NCBI GenBank assembly: GCA_036826635.1
Contig: DAISVY010000005.1
Span: 1 to 64,000 of the forward strand
Origin: DAISVY01 sp036826635
Lineage (GTDB): Bacteria; Zixibacteria; MSB-5A5; GN15; FEB-12
DNA length: 64,000 nt
Direction: 5' to 3'
Made by a program: the position numbers and the translations under genes. Positions 44,264-53,517 of this stretch are shown here, one piece after another. Every line of letters begins with the position of its first letter. The stretch's first letter is position 1. Under the pieces are notes generated by a model. It had not been told where the DNA came from and did no database searches. It was given only the letters and a program-made list of their open reading frames with translations.

Positions 44264-45595
44264 ATGGCCAGCGTACTTGTTGTCGACGACGAACCAAAAA
44301 TGACCTCGCTGATCTGCGGGACACTTGAGGATGAAGGCCACCGGGTTACCACGACAGTCGATCCGAAAGAGGCTCTTGAACTTATCGAAAAGCACGCCTT
44401 TGATATCGTGATAACCGATCTGTCGATGCCGGAAATCTCCGGTATGAAGATTCTGGACAAAGCCCTGGCTTCGGGAGGGACCGAGGTTGTCATGATGACC
44501 GCCTACGCTACGGCTGAGACAGCGGTCGAGGCTTTGAAAAAAGGAGCGGCCGATTACCTGATAAAGCCGTTCTCTCTCGATGAACTGGTCATTTTGATTA
44601 ACAAGCTGGCCGGACAGCAGAAAACAGCACTGCTGGCCGAGCATTTTCAGGCGGTGGACAAGAGCGCCGCGGCGGCCGAGTTCGTGGGGTCTTCGCCGGC
44701 GGCCGAAAAAGTAAGGCAGTTGATACGGCAGGTCGCCCCCACCGACGCCACCGTGCTGCTGACCGGGCGTTCGGGTACCGGCAAGGAGCTGGCGGCCCGG
44801 ATGATTCACGAGTTGTCGCCGCGCTGCGGGGAGCCGTTTATCGCCGTCAATTCGGCCGCTTTGACCGAAACATTGTTGGAATCAGAGCTTTTTGGCCATG
44901 AAAAAGGAGCTTTTACCGGGGCGGTAGCCCGCAAGCGGGGGCGGTTTGAGCTGGCCGACAAAGGCACGATATTTCTTGACGAAATCGGCGAGATGTCGGC
45001 GGCCATGCAGGCGAAGCTGCTTCGGGTGCTCGAAGAGCGGGGGTTTATCCGGGTCGGCGGGGTCGATACGATTACGGTTGATGTCCGGGTGGTGGTGGCT
45101 ACAAATCGGGATCTGAAGGAAGAAATTCGGAGGGGTGGTTTCCGCGAGGATTTGTATTTCCGGCTCAACGTTTTCCCTGTTAACTTGCCGCCCTTGTGTG
45201 AGCGTGGCGAGGACGTGATTGAACTGGCAAAGCGCTTTCTGGAAATCCAGGGTCTTCCCCATCCGACACTTGATAAGGCAATCCGCGAGCGTCTGCTTCG
45301 GTATGACTGGCCGGGTAATATACGCGAGCTGCGCAACGTGATTGACCGGGCGGTGATTCTGTCCGGCGGGGAGCCTTTGACACCGGATGATTTCGCTATT
45401 GAGATTGACGACGCCCCGCTTGAAATGCCTCAGTCGGGAGCACAAACAGCCGGCGGGCTGGAACAGGCCGAGAAGGAGATGATCCTTCAAGCGCTGGAGA
45501 AAAGCGGTGGGAACAAGACCGAAGCGGCCCGGTTGCTGAGAATTTCCCGGCGGCGTCTGTATAGCAGGATGAAGGTGCACGGTCTTCGGCCGTAG
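44264..45595 (+). CDS. Sigma-54-dependent response regulator (NtrC family)
   Basis: 443 residues: receiver domain with phospho-acceptor Asp52 in VITDLSMP, AAA+ domain with Walker A GRSGTGKE, GAFTGA loop at 215-220 that contacts sigma-54, Walker B GTIFLDEIGE and the R-finger region, then a Fis-type helix-turn-helix at the end (KTEAARLLRISRRRLYSRM). It activates sigma-54 promoters when phosphorylated by the kinase encoded upstream. Targets are unknown; I found no convincing -24/-12 site in this window. Confidence 0.94.
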   Translation: MASVLVVDDEPKMTSLICGTLEDEGHRVTTTVDPKEALELIEKHAFDIVITDLSMPEISGMKILDKALASGGTEVVMMTAYATAETAVEALKKGAADYLIKPFSLDELVILINKLAGQQKTALLAEHFQAVDKSAAAAEFVGSSPAAEKVRQLIRQVAPTDATVLLTGRSGTGKELAARMIHELSPRCGEPFIAVNSAALTETLLESELFGHEKGAFTGAVARKRGRFELADKGTIFLDEIGEMSAAMQAKLLRVLEERGFIRVGGVDTITVDVRVVVATNRDLKEEIRRGGFREDLYFRLNVFPVNLPPLCERGEDVIELAKRFLEIQGLPHPTLDKAIRERLLRYDWPGNIRELRNVIDRAVILSGGEPLTPDDFAIEIDDAPLEMPQSGAQTAGGLEQAEKEMILQALEKSGGNKTEAARLLRISRRRLYSRMKVHGLRP

Positions 45596-45614
45596 GGGCC
45601 GGGGTTTCGTTTTG

Positions 45615-45660
45615 CGTGCTCCCGATGCTCCGGAGCATGTTTCTCATTCCGGGGAGCACG
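45615..45660 (+). other. Nested hairpin after the response regulator gene
   Basis: Outer stem cgtgctccc/gggagcacg (45615-45623 with 45652-45660) enclosing the perfect palindrome atgctccggagcat (45625-45638). No T-run follows, so it is not a standard terminator. Confidence 0.45.
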
Positions 45661-45845
45661 GAGACGACAGGCTGTTTCGGCGGGAAACAATGGACAAGAC
45701 GGGACATGAGACGTACCCAGAGGTACACGGGAGCCCGTAAGGCCTTTCGCTTGATTATGTAATGCATTGGCGGGCAGTGTGATAGATGAGAGTCTGGGCG
45801 CGGCACGGGATTTGATTCAGAGTTGTTCGGTGAAAGAGGCCGACA

Positions 45846-46892
45846 ATGAAGTATTCGCTGATAACATTATTGGTAGTTCTTGGTTTGGTAACTCTCGGTG
45901 CTCCCTTGGTGGTGGCCCAGAGTTCGGACAACTTGAGGGACTACGTCCGGGAGCGTCTTGAGGCGACCGACGAGTTGATCACGCGGGCGTCGGAGGCGGT
46001 GCGGGGCTGCAACGATCCGCTGGCCGGTGGGCCGCTTCGGAACGCCGTGAAGTATCAGGAGCGGGCCTGGGAGGCGTTTGAACGGAACGCGTATAAGGTT
46101 GCCGACGGTCTGACGGTGAAAGCGCGGGAGATGGCCATGCGGGCTTTGTCGCGCTGTCGGCAGACGGAACAGGCGGAATCGGTGGTGCTTCGCCGGTTGG
46201 AACGGGCCGGGGAGTATCTGGACAGGGCTCGTGACCAGATGATACAACAGGACGGCGAGGGGCTGCGGACGATGCTGGAAAGCGCCCGGGACAATCTGGC
46301 TAAGGCCTGGGAGTTCTATCGTGGCGGGCAGTATCGACCGGCGCTCAGGCTGGCCGATCAGGTGGAAAAGGCGGCCGAACGCCTCGTAACGGTCGCGCGG
46401 CTCAGCGAGCGTCATGAGGCCCGGTTCGAAAGGCGCAGGGAAAACGCCGAGCGGTTGATCGAACAGGCCCGGGGGATGCTGGACGGCTGTGATTCGGAGA
46501 CGGCGCGGGAATGTCTGGATCAGGCCCGGGAAGCGCTGAATCTGGCTCTTGATCTGCAAATCCAGAATCAGAACAAAGCTGCTCTGGCGGCTTTGAAGAA
46601 AGCTCGCGAACAGGCGCTGAAAGTTGGCCGGGAGTGTCAGGGGGCAGACCAGTTGCAGCAGCGATACGAGCGACTGAAGAAAGAGACCGACCGGACAGCC
46701 GAACAACTGCGTCAATCTGATGATAACTCCCGGAGACAGACGGGGTTAGAACTGGTCAATCAGGCGTTTGAGCAGTTGGAACTGGCCCGTAAGCACTTGA
46801 GTGAAGAGAAAACCAAGCAGGCCTCGGCCTCTTTGCAAGCCGCCCGGCTTGCTCTCAGGCAGGCCCAGAGGTATATTACCGGTAGTAACTAA
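45846..46892 (+). CDS. Exported alpha-helical repeat protein
   Basis: 348 residues. Signal peptide ending VVAQS, then almost entirely charged helix with repeated blocks of about 70 residues containing AREALNLALDLQ or ARDNLAKAWEFY type motifs, reminiscent of TPR or coiled-coil bundles. No cysteine or catalytic pattern. Periplasmic scaffold is the likely class. It is 15 bases before the beta-barrel gene, suggesting they work together at the outer membrane. Confidence 0.75.
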   Translation: MKYSLITLLVVLGLVTLGAPLVVAQSSDNLRDYVRERLEATDELITRASEAVRGCNDPLAGGPLRNAVKYQERAWEAFERNAYKVADGLTVKAREMAMRALSRCRQTEQAESVVLRRLERAGEYLDRARDQMIQQDGEGLRTMLESARDNLAKAWEFYRGGQYRPALRLADQVEKAAERLVTVARLSERHEARFERRRENAERLIEQARGMLDGCDSETARECLDQAREALNLALDLQIQNQNKAALAALKKAREQALKVGRECQGADQLQQRYERLKKETDRTAEQLRQSDDNSRRQTGLELVNQAFEQLELARKHLSEEKTKQASASLQAARLALRQAQRYITGSN

Positions 46893-46907
46893 CGCCGGGG
46901 AAACACC

Positions 46908-48182
46908 TTGCGCCGTTATTTAGCCCTTTTGGCGCTTATCATATTGATTGTGGCCGGTGCCGCGAGAGACAATCTTATGGCCGCCGGCCTCTCTGTAAAG
47001 GCCGGGATCGGCTATGATTTTCTTTCCCAGGAATTCTTTGCGGATTCTCTGGATCAAAGCCAGGCCGACTCGCTGGAAATTCTTACCGATCTCAGGACAA
47101 CTTACCTTAATGATTTCAAAGAGCAGGTGACGCTTGAATATGTCTCGCGTGATTTGCGGAGTTTCGAAGTTCAGGGGACTCTGGAGCACGCCCCCGACCA
47201 GGTGCGTTTTCGTTTGAACAGTGACTATCGGCCGCGTTTCGGTTCTGTCCGGCTCGATTGGACCACGGAGATCGATTGGCGGGAAGGTTACGGCGAGGAG
47301 AGCGATCCGGCCGAAAGTTACTGGCGTGGTTACAGCCGGGCAAAGGCCGTGCTCCCGGTGCTCCCGAGTTTGTCGCTGTGGGCACGGGTCAAGGCCGATC
47401 TGGTACGCTTTGAAGACATTACGGAGTACTCTTACAACCACACCCGTTATGAAGGTAAACTTGGTGTTACGCAGGAGGTTGGGGGGAACACTCTGGTAGA
47501 TATGGATTTATTCTATGCGGTTCGCAGGGTTCCGGACTCGAGCCGTCTGGATTATCGCAGTATCGGTGGCGAGGTTTTGGGTTCCGGTTTTTATGGTGGC
47601 GGGGAATTCGACGCCTATTTGCGCGTGGAGGCCAAGGACTACAACGCTGAGGGGAAAGAGGATGATTATCTGCGCCTGGAAGGGGATATTCGGAGCCGGT
47701 TTGATCTGAATGAGCTGTTTTTCTGTGGCCCGGAAATGACCTTCGAAATGCTGTACTTCGATGACTCCGATATACTTAACAATGATTCAAAGCGTCTGGA
47801 AGGGGCTGTGCTGGGCGGTTTGGAGAGTCGGGGCTGGGCCGTCGGTCTGGGGCCCCATTTCGGGCTTCTGACCGGGCAGTCGGGTGATCCGGTGGTAAGT
47901 GAGGAGTATTTCGAGTACGGTTTGAAGACGGCCGTGGACTGTATAGGGTCGGGGCGGTTTTTCGGCTCGGCGGAAGCGGTGGGCGGATATCGGAATCTGG
48001 AAACCGAGGGGGAACTTCAAAGCGACTTCTATTTTTGGCGGCTTGATGCTCTGGCCGACTGGAGCATCTGGAGGGGTTTGTCGTTTAATCTGCTTTTTAG
48101 CGCGGAATGGGAATGGCATGAGCAGGCCCTGGAAGACAACGCCGTATTTCTCATTTCGTCGGCTTTATACTATTCTTTTTAG
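46908..48182 (+). CDS. Outer-membrane beta-barrel protein, unknown
   Basis: 424 residues starting at TTG with a signal peptide (LALLALIILIVAGAA). The body is alternating polar and aromatic strands (SVKAGIGYDFLSQEFF, VQGTLEHAPDQVRFRLNSDY) and the protein ends in ALYYSF, with the terminal Phe typical of barrels inserted by Bam. Specific family not recognised. Its gene follows the helical-repeat exported protein. Confidence 0.75.
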   Translation: MRRYLALLALIILIVAGAARDNLMAAGLSVKAGIGYDFLSQEFFADSLDQSQADSLEILTDLRTTYLNDFKEQVTLEYVSRDLRSFEVQGTLEHAPDQVRFRLNSDYRPRFGSVRLDWTTEIDWREGYGEESDPAESYWRGYSRAKAVLPVLPSLSLWARVKADLVRFEDITEYSYNHTRYEGKLGVTQEVGGNTLVDMDLFYAVRRVPDSSRLDYRSIGGEVLGSGFYGGGEFDAYLRVEAKDYNAEGKEDDYLRLEGDIRSRFDLNELFFCGPEMTFEMLYFDDSDILNNDSKRLEGAVLGGLESRGWAVGLGPHFGLLTGQSGDPVVSEEYFEYGLKTAVDCIGSGRFFGSAEAVGGYRNLETEGELQSDFYFWRLDALADWSIWRGLSFNLLFSAEWEWHEQALEDNAVFLISSALYYSF

Positions 48183-48289
48183 CGGGTAACAGGAATCTGA
48201 CGGGTTGGGTGGAGGCGGTCATCCGCTTAGCATTTTAATACTACAGGCTATAGTATGACGGTTTTTTTGTTCTGGGTGGAAAAATTTTC

Positions 48290-48318
48290 TTGACAAAACA
48301 TGATTATTCTGTTATCCT
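48290..48318 (+). promoter_or_regulatory. Strong promoter with a ~390-base leader
   Basis: TTGACA at 48290-48295, 17 bases, TATCCT at 48313-48318. The coding start is at 48718. Confidence 0.65.
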
Positions 48319-48451
48319 TGAGGCGTCTAGGGAAATAGTTGTGTTAAACGCGCTTCTGTTTTGAGTCCTCAGCACCTTTGGTAACATTAAGTTCTTCTTG
48401 GTGTTACAGTAGCTCAAACCCGAGTTCAGGTTGTTTCGAGAAATTGGAAAG

Positions 48452-48486
48452 CCTTGAAGGGTGGTTTACACCCCGGAAGGTTTTTT
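48452..48486 (+). terminator. Terminator-like hairpin inside the leader
   Basis: CCTT-gaa-GGGTG-gttta-CACCC-cgg-AAGG (48452-48480) followed by TTTTTT. It lies about 130 bases after the predicted transcription start and 230 before the gene, so it may act as an attenuator or end a short RNA. A second hairpin, ctccgg/ccggag, is at 48651-48671. No riboswitch class recognised. Confidence 0.5.
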
Positions 48487-48717
48487 CTGTTCTTTCGTCT
48501 TATTTCCAACCCAATTATAAATCGGCTTTTTATCCGGGGATTTTCTCTGGAGGCAGATTTGCGCAAGCGGGTCTGAGACGGTTTATGAATTGGATGGTTC
48601 CGGTATCGAACCCTGTAAAATGGGTAGTATCGGATGTACAAAGGTATTTACTCCGGCTTAATGCCCCGGAGCATTTACCTGAAACTTAAGTTGTTTTGAG
48701 TATTAAAGGAGCATTAA

Positions 48718-51306
48718 ATGATGCAAAAAAGAACGCTTCATTCTTTGCTGATAATCTCCTTTATAGTGGTATTTGCGGCTTCGATGTCATTGGCTAACGA
48801 AGTCACGATCGAGTCAAAGTCCAACCTGTTGCGCTGCGCCGATCAGTCCGTACAGGTGACAGTTGACGTTACTGCCGATTCGGTCAACGCCATTGAGTGC
48901 GTTTTCGTGATCGATGAGCAGGATCTTTGTGGCTTCATCCATGATATCAACATAGTTTGGGAGCTTCCTTCCGGTGTTCTGTCGGATCGGGTTATTGACC
49001 TTGATTCGGCTGACGGGGTTGCCCCGGATATGATCCGCTTTGCCGCTATGCGCGTGGATGCGGGCGACGGAGTCCTTCTTCAGGGGGACGACCAGCTTGT
49101 AGCCACGATTGAGTTCACCACTGCCGAGTGTTGCGAAGGCACCGCGATTATTGACAATACGATTTTCCCGTATGCCAATCCGACCGGGGACATCACGACC
49201 CAGTTCGTGGACGCTTTTGACAACTCGATTCTCGCAGTGGCTGTCAATCCGGGCACGATCCACATGGCTAATGTCCCGCCGACGATCGATCCGATCGACG
49301 ACGACGATATCCCGTGGGGTGAGACCTGGACTGGTACGGCCGCCGGAGATGACGACGATCTGGAGAATGGTTGTGAGGAGCTCAAGTTCTATAAGGTCGA
49401 CGGTCCTGCCGATCTGGTCGTGAACCTTGACGGTACGATGCAGTGGCCGACCGAAGGTGAAGATGTTTGTGATCATGAAGTTACGGTAAAGGTCGTGGAT
49501 AACTGCCTCGCCGAGGCTTCGACCACCTTCACCATTTGCGTGACCAATGAGCCGCCGGTTATCACCTGTCCGGAAGATCAGTTGATTTGGTACGGAGAGA
49601 CGATGACGGCCACGGCCACCGCGGTTGATCCTGACGATGGTCCTTGGGGTCCGTTCTACCACCTGGTTTCGTTTGACGGTCCGGGTACGGTAATGGTTGA
49701 TCCGCTTACCGGTGAGATCACCTGGAATACGGAGCTTGAGGCCGAGTATACCGGTTTCTTCACGATGTGTATCGAAGCTACCGACAGTGCCAATACGTGT
49801 GAATGCAGCCCTGAGAACGCCGACACTTGCTGTTTCGAAATCGAGGTCCGTTCGATGGCTGTCACTATCGAGAAGGTTCACAACCAGCCTCAGGGTGTTG
49901 AAGCCCTGGTCAGTGTGGACATGCTCGGTTCGGCATTCAACAACTGGTCAATCGGTGGTTACGATCTCGTAATCCAGTATGATAACAGTGCTCTGACCTT
50001 CGAATATGCTGAAGAAGGAGAGTTCTTCACCGACTGCGGATGGGAATACTTCACCTATCGTTACGGTGCTGATGGCAATTGCGGCGACGCCTGCCCGAGC
50101 GGCTTGCTGCGCGTCGTAGCCATGGCCGAGCAGAACGATGGTGCCAACCATCCGGATTGCTATAACAATGACGGTACTGACACCGACGCCACCCAGTTGA
50201 CCTTGTTGCACTTCCTGGTTTCCAACGATCGTACTTTGGAATGCCAGTTTGTGCCGATCAAGTTCTACTGGTATGACTGCGGTGACAACGCCTTCTCCGA
50301 TGTCGGCGGTGACACGCTGATGCTCTCTCGCTATGTCTTCGATTATATCGGTGCTGGTGGCCTGGATACCTATGAAAGGATCGACGGCCTCAGCGACAAC
50401 ACGTTCCCGACGTGGTACGGTACGATCGACGAGTGCTTTGCGGGCAGCGGACAAGAAGGCAAGCCGATACCTGTTGCGGTGGTTGACTACTACAACGGCG
50501 GTATCGACATCGTCTGCGCCGACTCTATCGACGCTCCTGGTGACATCAACCTGAACGGCCTGTGCTACGAGATTTCAGACGCCGTGATGTTCACCCGGTA
50601 CTTCATTGAAGGTCTTGGTGCGTTCGAGTATCCGGCTGGTTCGATCGCCGCGTCCGACGTCAACAAAGACGGTCTGACGCTGACGGTGGCCGACCTGGTT
50701 TACTTGATTCGTGTCGTCATTGGTGACGCTGAGCCTTATCCGAAGGATGTCGCTATCAACGCTACCTACACCCACGAGGCTGGTAATGTGACTGTCAGCG
50801 ATGCTGAAGTCGCTGCCATGCATCTGGTTGTAGCTGGTGAAGTGACCCCCGCTCTGGAGGCGGCCGGTATGGACATGGCTTACAAATTCGACGGCGAGAA
50901 TACCAATATTATCGTCACTCCGAATTTGGATGCCAGCACCATGGCTACCTGCACGGGTAACATTATCAGCGGTATCACCGGGCAGATCGTCTCGATTGAG
51001 ATGGCCGACGCTAATGGCACGAAGATCGCTGCCAAGAACGTCCCGGCTCGGTATAGCCTGAGTCAGAACTATCCTAACCCGTTCAACCCGACCACCACCA
51101 TAGAGTTCGCTCTGCCGGGTGGCGGCGCCTGGGAACTGGCCATTTATAACATGGCCGGTCAGCTGGTCGACCGCTTTGCCGGTACCGCCGAGCCTGGTGT
51201 TGAGACGGTTAACTGGGATGCTTCGAACCTCGCCAGTGGTGTCTATCTCTACAAGCTCACCACTTCCGAGTATTCGAATGTCAAGAAGATGATTCTGCTG
51301 AAGTAA
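48718..51306 (+). CDS. Large secreted protein with Ig/cohesin-like domains, dockerin repeat and T9SS-type sorting domain
   Basis: 862 residues. Signal peptide 1-27. Then beta domains of about 90-120 residues: a cohesin-like region (30-175), two Ig-like repeats beginning PPTIDPIDDDDIPWGETW and PPVITCPEDQLIWYGET, and a second cohesin-like region (~385-580). A dockerin-like pair follows (GDINLNGLCYEISDAVMFTRYF and SDVNKDGLTLTVADLVYLIR, about 605-660). The C-terminus is the type A sorting domain YPNPFNPTTTIEF ... SGVYLYKL ... KKMILLK. Cohesin-like and dockerin-like parts in one chain suggest self-assembly or a surface layer. AAAGGAG serves either of two adjacent ATGs. Confidence 0.85.
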   Translation: MMQKRTLHSLLIISFIVVFAASMSLANEVTIESKSNLLRCADQSVQVTVDVTADSVNAIECVFVIDEQDLCGFIHDINIVWELPSGVLSDRVIDLDSADGVAPDMIRFAAMRVDAGDGVLLQGDDQLVATIEFTTAECCEGTAIIDNTIFPYANPTGDITTQFVDAFDNSILAVAVNPGTIHMANVPPTIDPIDDDDIPWGETWTGTAAGDDDDLENGCEELKFYKVDGPADLVVNLDGTMQWPTEGEDVCDHEVTVKVVDNCLAEASTTFTICVTNEPPVITCPEDQLIWYGETMTATATAVDPDDGPWGPFYHLVSFDGPGTVMVDPLTGEITWNTELEAEYTGFFTMCIEATDSANTCECSPENADTCCFEIEVRSMAVTIEKVHNQPQGVEALVSVDMLGSAFNNWSIGGYDLVIQYDNSALTFEYAEEGEFFTDCGWEYFTYRYGADGNCGDACPSGLLRVVAMAEQNDGANHPDCYNNDGTDTDATQLTLLHFLVSNDRTLECQFVPIKFYWYDCGDNAFSDVGGDTLMLSRYVFDYIGAGGLDTYERIDGLSDNTFPTWYGTIDECFAGSGQEGKPIPVAVVDYYNGGIDIVCADSIDAPGDINLNGLCYEISDAVMFTRYFIEGLGAFEYPAGSIAASDVNKDGLTLTVADLVYLIRVVIGDAEPYPKDVAINATYTHEAGNVTVSDAEVAAMHLVVAGEVTPALEAAGMDMAYKFDGENTNIIVTPNLDASTMATCTGNIISGITGQIVSIEMADANGTKIAAKNVPARYSLSQNYPNPFNPTTTIEFALPGGGAWELAIYNMAGQLVDRFAGTAEPGVETVNWDASNLASGVYLYKLTTSEYSNVKKMILLK

Positions 51307-51332
51307 GTTATCTTACTCTTGTAGGATACGGA

Positions 51333-51362
51333 AAGAGCCCTGTATAAACAGGGCTCTTTTCT
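51333..51362. terminator. Bidirectional intrinsic terminator
   Basis: Eleven-base-pair stem aagagccctgt/acagggctctt (51333-51343 with 51348-51358), loop ataa, T-run after and A-run before. It separates converging genes. Confidence 0.95.
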
Positions 51363-51398
51363 TATTCGGTAGTGACGGTGGGCGCTGTGGCCCGGTGC

Positions 51399-52166
51399 CT
51401 AATTGACCGACTCTGCGGTTGGTCGGGTGGTCTTGTCCAGCAGGGCGATAAGCCGACCTATGGTAAGCGGCTTTTCCAGGTAACCGTTCAGCTTGAGCCG
51501 TTGGCTGACCCGGTCGATGTCATCGGCGCTTCGGGAAGCGGAGACGGCAACCACCGGCAGGTCCGGCTGGGCGCGACGTACCGTATCGACACCGGATTCG
51601 GCCGCCGTGTTCTCGATTTCCGCTATCATGACATCGAAATGTCCCCGCTCCAGTTCCTGAAGAGCTTCGTCCCCTCCGGCGACAGGGAAGGGCAAGTAGT
51701 CGCTGCAGCTCAAGGCCTCGGTGAGGCTGCGTCGCAGGGTTTCGTCGTCCACATTCACGAGTACTTTTCGTCGTTGTGGCGGACGATTGCCGTTGTTTTT
51801 GTTGGCCAGCGCTCTTTCTATCATGTTTTCCAGGTGAGAAATCCTGAACGGTTTGGCCAGAAGGCCATTGGGTGATGTCTGCGCGATGATTTCCCGTGAG
51901 GCGTAGGCGGTGATGAAAAGCACCGGAAGGTCCGGGCAGTGGCGGCGGGCTCTTTTCAGCAGCCCGATACCGTCCATGCTGGGCATCTTGATGTCCGTTA
52001 TCATCAGGTCGAATTTGTATTCGCTGTTGATAAGCAGATCAAGTGCCTCTATCCCGTCCGAGGCCGCTACCGATTCGTACCCGATGGCGGTAAGCGTATC
52101 GGTAAGCATCGACAACAGAGTCGGATCGTCGTCGACGACGAGAATGCTCCCTTTGGTTTCTGACAT
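51399..52166 (-). CDS. Double-receiver response regulator, second receiver degenerate
   Basis: 255 residues, two receiver domains and no output domain. The first has the acidic pocket VVDDDP, phospho-acceptor Asp58 in MITDIKMP and Lys in AKPF. The second (about 133-250) has VNVDDE and EKPL but Glu183 in place of the phospho-acceptor Asp (MIAEIEN), which would mimic a permanently phosphorylated state. Its start overlaps the phosphomannomutase stop region by a four-base gap, so the two are co-transcribed. Partner kinase not in the neighbourhood. Confidence 0.88.
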   Translation of the reverse strand: MSETKGSILVVDDDPTLLSMLTDTLTAIGYESVAASDGIEALDLLINSEYKFDLMITDIKMPSMDGIGLLKRARRHCPDLPVLFITAYASREIIAQTSPNGLLAKPFRISHLENMIERALANKNNGNRPPQRRKVLVNVDDETLRRSLTEALSCSDYLPFPVAGGDEALQELERGHFDVMIAEIENTAAESGVDTVRRAQPDLPVVAVSASRSADDIDRVSQRLKLNGYLEKPLTIGRLIALLDKTTRPTAESVN

Positions 52167-52170
52167 TATG

Positions 52171-53517
52171 TCATTGCCCCCTTACGATCTTAAGTATTTC
52201 GGCGGTCTTCTCTTTGAGCAGGTCTTTATTGTTAGCCTCAACGTTCAATCGCAGGAGGGGTTCGGTGTTTGAGGGACGCAAGTTGAACCAGAAGTTGTCA
52301 TACTGAACGGTGAGGCCGTCAATCTCGTCCTGTTTTCCTGAGGCAAAAGCTGCTTTGACCCTGGCGATTATGTCCGGGATGGATGGTACCCGGCTGTTTA
52401 TCTCGCCGGAACGAAAATACGGGTCGATTCGGCTGACCATTTCATGCAAGGGTACGCCTTCGGTTGATATCAATTCCAGACAGACCAGGAAAGCGATAAG
52501 GCCGGAATCGGCAAACCAGAAATCCCGGAAATAGAAATGGCCGGAATGTTCGCCTCCGAAAATGGCGTTTTCCTTTTTCATCAGCGGTTTGATCAGAGCA
52601 TGACCCACTCGGGTGCGAATGGCGCGGCCGCCCGAACGTTCGATGATTTCGGGGACGGCTTTGGAGCAGATGAGATTGTATAACACGGTCTGGCCCGGGT
52701 TCTTGGCCAGCAGCGATTTGGCGACCAGTGCCGTAACCATGTCACCACCGAGTTGACGACCGGATGCGTCGAGCAGGAACATGCGGTCGGCATCGCCATC
52801 AAACGCCACCCCGAAATCCGCGCCGACTTCAGCTATCTTTTTCTGGAGGTCCCTGAGATTCTCCAGTTCAATGGGTGAGGCCGGGTGATTGGGGAATGAT
52901 CCGTCCAGTTCGAAATACAGTCGTGTCGCCTCGATGGGGAGTTTCTCCAGCACGGGCGGCAGAGTAAGGCCGGCCATGCCGTTACCGGCGTCGATAACAA
53001 CTTTGAACGGTTTTACCAGCGTGGGGTTGATGAATGACAGACAATGTTCGGTGTAAGCCTGGGAGATATCTTTGCGAATAATGACTCCCTTGGAAGAAGC
53101 TTTGTCGAGATAAGTCCCGGACTGGATAGCCTCGCGCATATGGTTAAGACCCTGCTGGCCGGACAGTGGCTCGGCGTTCTTGCGACATATTTTGAAACCG
53201 TTGTATTGTTTCGGATTGTGACTGGCCGTGATCATGATGCCGCCGTCGAACCCGAAGCGACCCACGGCAAAGTAGAGCCCGTCGGTTGAAGTTAGTCCCA
53301 GATCGACGGCATCCGCTCCGCTGTCGTTGATTCCGCGCATGAGATGCTCGGCCAGTTCATCGGAGGACAATCGCATATCGCGACCTACCGCTATTGATTT
53401 CGGTTTAAGATACTGGGCAAGCGCGGCCCCCACCTGGTAGGCGACCTCGGCGTTTATCTGCTCGGGGTAAGTGCCCCGTATATCGTAGGCTTTGAAGATC
53501 GAAGGATCGACTGTCAT
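52171..53517 (-). CDS. manB: Phosphomannomutase / phosphoglucomutase
   Basis: Interconverts hexose 6- and 1-phosphates for sugar-nucleotide synthesis. 448 residues with all four alpha-D-phosphohexomutase sites: active serine loop TASHNPKQYNG, metal loop DGDADRMF, sugar-binding GGEHSGH and phosphate-binding RPSNTEP. The N-terminal FKAYDIRGTYP fits the bacterial PMM/PGM group. AGGATAGGA lies ahead of the ATG. Confidence 0.93.
   Translation of the reverse strand: MTVDPSIFKAYDIRGTYPEQINAEVAYQVGAALAQYLKPKSIAVGRDMRLSSDELAEHLMRGINDSGADAVDLGLTSTDGLYFAVGRFGFDGGIMITASHNPKQYNGFKICRKNAEPLSGQQGLNHMREAIQSGTYLDKASSKGVIIRKDISQAYTEHCLSFINPTLVKPFKVVIDAGNGMAGLTLPPVLEKLPIEATRLYFELDGSFPNHPASPIELENLRDLQKKIAEVGADFGVAFDGDADRMFLLDASGRQLGGDMVTALVAKSLLAKNPGQTVLYNLICSKAVPEIIERSGGRAIRTRVGHALIKPLMKKENAIFGGEHSGHFYFRDFWFADSGLIAFLVCLELISTEGVPLHEMVSRIDPYFRSGEINSRVPSIPDIIARVKAAFASGKQDEIDGLTVQYDNFWFNLRPSNTEPLLRLNVEANNKDLLKEKTAEILKIVRGQ

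Noticed and set aside
42938..44809. 623-residue open frame on the minus strand opposite the histidine kinase and regulator
   Set aside because: The real genes on the plus strand have full family motifs; the antisense product is low in hydrophobic residues, rich in His, Arg and Gln and matches nothing.
45590..45620. Sigma-54 promoter ahead of the helical-repeat protein gene
   Set aside because: There is a GG-N10-GC match in the region, but the -24 hexamer is poor and such matches are common by chance.
48378..48689. 103-residue reading frame in the long leader
   Set aside because: No ribosome site and no recognisable sequence; it runs through two hairpins. Treated as leader RNA.
48320..48717. 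Cyclic di-GMP (GEMM) riboswitch in the leader
   Set aside because: I looked for the conserved GEMM core and tetraloop-receptor segments and did not find them.
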